38,708 nucleotides of DNA from an uncultured Alphaproteobacteria bacterium (GTDB lineage: Bacteria > Pseudomonadota > Alphaproteobacteria > UBA828): contig CAJXFT010000012.1 of the NCBI GenBank assembly GCA_913053235.1, positions 1 through 38,708 on the forward strand, in the 5' to 3' direction. This document shows, one piece after another, positions 33,901 to 38,708 of the stretch. Every line of letters begins with the position of its first letter. The stretch's first letter is position 1. The position numbers and the translations under genes are program-made. The notes below the pieces were generated by a model that worked only from the letters and a program-made list of their open reading frames with translations, was not told where the DNA came from and did not search any database.

Positions 33901-34493
33901 TTTCCCTCGTTGAGCCGGGCAACGTAGCGCGCCACAAGGTCGATCTCAAGATTGACGGTGGCGCCCGGCGCGATCTCGCCGAGCGTCGTCGCCGCCAAAG
34001 TATGGGGAATGATGTTGACGCCGAAGTCCCCCGCGCCCACTTCGTTCACCGTGAGGGAGATGCCATCGACGGCAATCGAGCCTTTGACGGCGATGAATCG
34101 CATCAGCTCGCCCGGCGCGGCGAAGGTCATACGCTCGGATTCGCCGTCCTTCTGGCGCTTGAGAAGCTCGCCCACGCCGTCGACATGGCCACTCACCAGA
34201 TGGCCGCCCAATTCATCGCCGAGGCAGAGCGAACGCTCGAGATTGATGCGCCCGCCGACCCGCCAATCGCCGACCGTGGTGCGGGCGAGCGTTTCGGCGC
34301 TGACGTCGACGGCAAACCAGCCCGGCCCGGTTTCGACGACGGTCAGGCACGGGCCCCCGCAGGCGACGGAAGCGCCGATGGCCAAGGTGGCGGTGTCATA
34401 GCCGGTTTCAATGACCAGACGCCGACCGCGCCCGTCGCCTGCATCGCTGATGTCGCGGAGCCGTCCGATATCGCTGATGATTCCGGTGAACAT
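33897..34493 (-). CDS. ribE: Riboflavin synthase alpha chain
   Basis: This enzyme dismutates two lumazine molecules to riboflavin. The product starts MFTGIISDIGRL and shows two similar lumazine-binding barrels: the first with ACGGPCLTVVETG and LGGHLVSGHVDGVG, the second with GSIAVDGISLTVNEV and IIPHTLAATTLGE. The length of 198 residues is normal. It lies just after ribD and overlaps ribBA. Confidence 0.95.
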   Translation of the reverse strand: MFTGIISDIGRLRDISDAGDGRGRRLVIETGYDTATLAIGASVACGGPCLTVVETGPGWFAVDVSAETLARTTVGDWRVGGRINLERSLCLGDELGGHLVSGHVDGVGELLKRQKDGESERMTFAAPGELMRFIAVKGSIAVDGISLTVNEVGAGDFGVNIIPHTLAATTLGEIAPGATVNLEIDLVARYVARLNEGK

Positions 34494-34501
34494 GGCGGCG
34501 C

Positions 34502-35596
34502 CTAGGCTTTGCTGTCGAAAGATTCGTGAACATCGCCGCCCGCTTCGCTGAGCGCGCGGCGCACGAAGGAAGGTGCATCCGCGAGGCGGTCGAGGGCAAA
34601 GGACTGGGCCGCCGGCGCGCCGTCGGCGCCGATGATGCTGGGCGCGCGGAAGCAGACCAGGCGGTCGACCAGCCCGGCGCCGAGCATGGCCGCCGCGATA
34701 TGGGCGCCGCCCTCGACCAGCAGGCGGGTTATGCCGCGCTCGCCAAGCGCCTTCAGCGTCGCCGCGGCATCGGGATGGCCGTCGCGGTCGGGCGCCACTT
34801 CGATCACTTCGGCGCCGGCGGCGCGGTAACTCTTGCGGCGCGCCGCATCGGCGCCGCCCAGGGTGACGATCCAGGTCGGCACCTGGCGTGCCCGCGCCAC
34901 CAGTTGATGGCCGGGCGGCAGGCGCAGGCGGCCATCCATGACGACGCGGACGGGCGAGCGGTGTTCGAGGCCGGGGAGGCGGCAGGTCAGGCTCGGATCG
35001 TCGGCCAGCGCGGTTCCCGAGCCGACCAATATGGCGTCGTTGCGGGCGCGCAGAAGATGGCCGCGGGCGCGCGACGATTCACCGGTGATCCATTTGCTTT
35101 CGCCGCCGCGGGTGGCGATGCGGCCATCGAGGCTGGTCGCCAGTTTGAGCGTCACCAACGGGCGGCCGCTCTCGACGCGGCTGAGATATCCGGCGTTGAG
35201 GCGCGCCGCCGCTTCGCCCGCGGTTCCCACCGCAACCTCGATCCCCGCCGCTTCGAGCAGTTTGAAGCCGCGCCCCGAAACCCGCGCATCCGGATCCGCC
35301 ATGGCCGCCACCAGCCGCGCTATGCGCGCCTCGATCAGCGCCTCGGCGCAGGGCGGCGTGCGGCCGTGATGGGCGCAAGGCTCGAGCGTGACATAAGCGG
35401 TCGCCCCGGCCGCCGCCGCGCCGGCGCGCCTGAGCGCCTCGCTTTCGGCATGCGGCCGCCCGCCTGCTTGCGTCCAACCGCGCCCGACGACGCGCCCGGA
35501 GCGCACCAGGACGCAGCCGACGGCGGGATTTGGCCATACCGCGCCGAGCCCGCGTTCGCCGAGCGCCAGCGCGGCCGCCATGTGGCGCGCGTCCAC
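34502..35596 (-). CDS. ribD: Bifunctional riboflavin deaminase/reductase RibD
   Basis: RibD deaminates and then reduces the pyrimidine product of GTP cyclohydrolase II. The zinc deaminase domain shows GRPHAESEAL and TLEPCAHHGRTPPC (zinc ligands). The reductase domain runs from about VTLKLATSLDGRIA to the C-terminus, with LLVEGGAHIAAAML. The start is uncertain: I use GTG at 35596, just past the nrdR stop. A GTG at 35638 inside nrdR and an ATG at 35581 are alternatives. A 12-base tandem repeat covers this junction. Confidence 0.92.
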   Translation of the reverse strand: MDARHMAAALALGERGLGAVWPNPAVGCVLVRSGRVVGRGWTQAGGRPHAESEALRRAGAAAAGATAYVTLEPCAHHGRTPPCAEALIEARIARLVAAMADPDARVSGRGFKLLEAAGIEVAVGTAGEAAARLNAGYLSRVESGRPLVTLKLATSLDGRIATRGGESKWITGESSRARGHLLRARNDAILVGSGTALADDPSLTCRLPGLEHRSPVRVVMDGRLRLPPGHQLVARARQVPTWIVTLGGADAARRKSYRAAGAEVIEVAPDRDGHPDAAATLKALGERGITRLLVEGGAHIAAAMLGAGLVDRLVCFRAPSIIGADGAPAAQSFALDRLADAPSFVRRALSEAGGDVHESFDSKA

Positions 35597-35620
35597 CGAG
35601 GCGTCATGCGAGGCGTCATG
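35597..35620. repeat. 12-base perfect tandem duplication at nrdR/ribD junction
   Basis: CGAGGCGTCATG occurs twice head-to-tail (35597-35608, 35609-35620). The nrdR stop codon lies in the second copy on the plus-strand numbering. The repeat does not change either reading frame. It looks like a small slippage duplication. Confidence 0.9.
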
Positions 35621-36080
35621 AATCTTCTTTTTCGCCACCCAGGCCGCCGATGAATTCTTCAAAATCCTTGGCCTCGCGGAAATTCTTATATACCGAGGCG
35701 AAGCGCACATAGGCCACCGAATCGAGCCCCGCCAGCGCCTCCATGATCATTTCGCCGATGACGTCCGAGGGCACTTCCTGCTCGCCCAGGCTCTCGAGCC
35801 GGCGCACGATACCGTTGATCACCCGGTCCACCCGGTCCGGCTCGACCGGGCGTTTTCTGAGCGCGATGGCCATCGAACGGGCCAGCTTGTCGCGCTCGAA
35901 AGGCACGCGCTGGCCGTTGCGTTTGATGACGGTAAGCTCACGCATCTGGATGCGCTCGAAGGTCGTAAAGCGGCCGCCGCAATTGGGGCAGGCGCGGCGC
36001 CGGCGGATCGATGTATTGTCCTCCGTCGGACGCGAATCCTTGACCTGGGTATCTTCATGACCGCAAAAAGGACAGCGCAT
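35616..36080 (-). CDS. nrdR: Transcriptional repressor NrdR
   Basis: NrdR senses ATP/dATP and represses ribonucleotide reductase genes. The product starts [17 protein letters not shown], with a zinc ribbon completed by [13 protein letters not shown]. The ATP-cone domain follows: [20 protein letters not shown], then [14 protein letters not shown] and [21 protein letters not shown]. The length of 154 residues is typical. It lies between glyA and ribD, the usual alphaproteobacterial order. Confidence 0.96.
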   Translation of the reverse strand: MRCPFCGHEDTQVKDSRPTEDNTSIRRRRACPNCGGRFTTFERIQMRELTVIKRNGQRVPFERDKLARSMAIALRKRPVEPDRVDRVINGIVRRLESLGEQEVPSDVIGEMIMEALAGLDSVAYVRFASVYKNFREAKDFEEFIGGLGGEKEDS

Positions 36081-36097
36081 GGCGAGTTCCTGACGAG

Positions 36098-37441
<1,344 letters not shown>

Positions 37442-37457
37442 TCAATGGGTCGGCTGG

Positions 37458-37892
37458 TCACGCCAGTTTCGCCACCCGGCGGGCGTGGCGTCCGCCTTCG
37501 AAGGCGGTATCGAGAAAGGCGCTCAGGCATGTTTGGGCATCCTCGTCGGAAATCACGGCGCCGGGCAGGGTGAGGACGTTGGCATCGTTATGCTGGCGGC
37601 TGAGGCTGGCCGTCGCGGCATCGTGACAAAGCGCCGCGCGGATCTGGCGGTGGCGATTTGCGGCGATGCTCATGCCGATGCCGGAGCCGCAAATCAGCAC
37701 CCCGCGCGCCACCGCGCCGCGCTCGATTTCATGCGCCAGCGCGTCGGCATAATCGGGATAATCGACCGCTTGGTCGTTGTCGGGGCCAAGGTCGACCACC
37801 TTCAATCCGCGCGCGCGCAAGGATTCCGAGAGGGTCGCTTTTAAGGCGACTCCCCGATGATCGGAAGCAATCGCGACGGCTTTGAGGGACAT
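37458..37892 (-). CDS. rpiB: Ribose-5-phosphate isomerase B
   Basis: RpiB interconverts ribose-5-phosphate and ribulose-5-phosphate. The 144-residue product has VAIASDHRGVALK, DYPDYADALAHEI, the anion-hole segment GVLICGSGIGMSIAANRH and RAALCHDAATASLSRQHNDANVL, all characteristic. It is the first gene of the minus-strand block and has its own likely promoter upstream. Confidence 0.95.
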   Translation of the reverse strand: MSLKAVAIASDHRGVALKATLSESLRARGLKVVDLGPDNDQAVDYPDYADALAHEIERGAVARGVLICGSGIGMSIAANRHRQIRAALCHDAATASLSRQHNDANVLTLPGAVISDEDAQTCLSAFLDTAFEGGRHARRVAKLA

Positions 37893-37926
37893 GAACTCGA
37901 AGCTTTTTCGTTAATGAGGATATTAT

Positions 37927-37956
37927 TGTATACGCGCAGATCATGGCGCGGGGCAA
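37927..37956 (-). promoter_or_regulatory. Probable promoter of the rpiB-glyA-nrdR-rib block
   Basis: On the minus strand TTGCCC (37951-37956) and TATACA (37927-37932) are separated by 18 bases and stand about 30 bases ahead of the rpiB start, the expected geometry of a sigma-70-type promoter. The surrounding sequence is AT-rich compared with the genes. Confidence 0.45.
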
Positions 37957-38114
37957 GCCCACTGGTACCACATCTCGCGTAGCGCCGCGGCTCCGGCCAC
38001 TATGGATCGCGCATGCTCCGAACCCATCGACGCGCCGCGCCGGCCATGCATATGCTCAATGCTATCAAATTTGAGTAGTTAAGACGATTTATTGCCTCGC
38101 GGCGGAAATATTAT

Positions 38115-38143
38115 TTGACACTGGCAAATCACGCTGTCATTAC
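38115..38143 (+). promoter_or_regulatory. Possible mucR promoter
   Basis: A consensus TTGACA (38115-38120) is followed 17 bases later by a weak -10 (CATTAC, 38138-38143). The start codon lies about 35 bases downstream. MucR/Ros proteins commonly bind their own AT-rich upstream DNA, and this region (about 38050-38175) is AT-rich. Confidence 0.4.
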
Positions 38144-38178
38144 AGTAATGTCTTCAAATAGAAAATGACGCTAATACT

Positions 38179-38604
38179 ATGACGGAAGCCAACGAAAACA
38201 ACACAGACGACAATGAATTGTTGCGCTTGACGGCGAAGATCGTCGCTTCCTATGTCGGCAACAACAGCCTCGGTGCCGATCAGGTACCGGAAATCGTGCG
38301 CACGGTCAGTGCCGCCCTGAGGCAAATCGAAAAGGGCGAAATCGGACCGGATAAAGCGGCCGGCAAGCCGGCGGTGCCGATCCGCCGTTCGGTGACGCCG
38401 GACTTCATCGTCTGCCTGGAAGACGGCCGCAAATTGAAAATGCTCAAACGCCACCTGCGCACCACATTCGGTATGACGCCGGACGAATACCGCGCGCGCT
38501 GGGGATTGCCGGCGGACTATCCGATGGTGGCGCCGAACTATGCCAAACGGCGCTCCGAATTAGCCAAAAAGATCGGCCTCGGGCAGAAGCGCCAGGAGAG
38601 CTAG
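38179..38604 (+). CDS. MucR/Ros-family zinc-finger-fold transcriptional regulator
   Basis: This 141-residue DNA-binding protein resembles MucR/Ros global regulators of alphaproteobacteria (exopolysaccharide, motility, cell-cycle genes). The helical N-terminus (ELLRLTAKIVASYVGNNSL) is the oligomerisation region. The DNA-binding domain reads IVCLEDGRKLKMLKRHLRTTFGMTPDEYRARWGLP, a strong match given in part. The single Cys and the His of the second knuckle fit the family's unusual zinc site. No clear Shine-Dalgarno precedes the ATG. It diverges from rpiB. Confidence 0.93.
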   Translation: MTEANENNTDDNELLRLTAKIVASYVGNNSLGADQVPEIVRTVSAALRQIEKGEIGPDKAAGKPAVPIRRSVTPDFIVCLEDGRKLKMLKRHLRTTFGMTPDEYRARWGLPADYPMVAPNYAKRRSELAKKIGLGQKRQES

Positions 38605-38613
38605 CCGGGCGCC

Positions 38614-38653
38614 ATTATCACCGCTCCTTGGTAATTATCACCGCTCCTTGGTA
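38614..38653 (+). repeat. Two perfect 20-base tandem repeats
   Basis: The unit ATTATCACCGCTCCTTGGTA occurs at 38614-38633 and again at 38634-38653 with no mismatch. The second copy runs into a TATAAT-containing palindrome. It sits just upstream of what may be the next gene. Confidence 0.9.
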
Positions 38654-38662
38654 TAATACCAA
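38628..38662 (+). promoter_or_regulatory. Promoter with palindrome over its -10 box
   Basis: TTGGTA (38628-38633) and TATAAT (38652-38657) are 18 bases apart. The -10 is inside a perfect 15-base palindrome, TTGGTATAATACCAA (38648-38662), a natural operator shape. An ATG at 38681 opens a frame leaving the window, but with no clear ribosome site. Confidence 0.45.
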
Positions 38663-38708
38663 CCTGCATTGATTAGAACCCATGCGCCCATTGGCGGCGG
38701 CCGATGGA

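Noticed and set aside
32746-35710. An FMN riboswitch controlling the riboflavin genes
   Set aside because: The rib genes are joined to nrdR and each other by overlaps or gaps of about 20 bases, leaving no room for the aptamer; none is seen upstream of ribD.

Overview
The window is GC-rich, gene-dense chromosomal DNA that reads as an alphaproteobacterium, probably Rhodospirillales or a close relative. The assignment rests on gene order: cysI-DUF934-cysH; DUF177-rpmF-plsX-fabH-ihfA-merR beside a ubiquinol-cytochrome c chaperone and bamE; rpiB-glyA-nrdR-ribD-ribE-ribBA-ribH-nusB-thiL; a K+-independent H+-pyrophosphatase; and a MucR/Ros regulator. No rRNA, CRISPR array or intact insertion sequence was seen. 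One tRNA (Pro, anticodon GGG) is present.

Layout. (1) 1-2578: end of an assimilatory sulfate-reduction operon (cysI fragment, DUF934, APS-reductase-type cysH), followed by a small promoter-to-hairpin unit with a 9-codon ORF. (2) About 3140-7160: a scar of broken genes. The 5' end of a Tat-exported alpha-carbonic anhydrase is joined to an internal piece of a chemotaxis receptor, which is joined to the 3' end of an excisionase-like gene. Then come an exported hydrolase, a small exported protein and a tyrosine integrase without its catalytic C-terminus. This looks like a decayed integrative element. (3) 7425-19105: an unusual metabolic cluster. It holds a molybdopterin oxidoreductase, three paralogous EamA/DMT transporters, a glutamine-synthetase-like ligase, a PaaK/CapK-like adenylating enzyme, a SAM methyltransferase, a ferritin-like putative diiron protein, an alpha/beta hydrolase, a 40-residue membrane protein and an iron-type alcohol dehydrogenase. 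Each transporter shares a 4-base ATGA overlap with one enzyme gene. (4) 19102-22639: panC, panB, a hydratase/FAH-fold enzyme, a SRAP (YedK/HMCES) gene and tRNA-Pro. (5) 22721-27918: merR, ihfA, fabH, plsX, rpmF, DUF177, cytochrome bc1 chaperone and bamE. (6) 27987-37892: a long minus-strand block (hppA, a FliL-like protein, thiL, nusB, ribH, ribBA, ribE, ribD, nrdR, glyA, rpiB). (7) 38179-38708: a mucR-like regulator and a repeat/palindrome promoter region for a gene beyond the window.

How the genes work together. Sections 1, 5 and 6 are conserved housekeeping: sulfur, fatty-acid and phospholipid initiation, ribosome, riboflavin, one-carbon and energy metabolism. The best candidate for an undescribed system is section 3: an export or exchange pathway in which three related metabolite transporters are translationally coupled to three unrelated enzymes, with ligases, a methyltransferase and a putative diiron oxygenase between them. 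Its substrate cannot be read from sequence.
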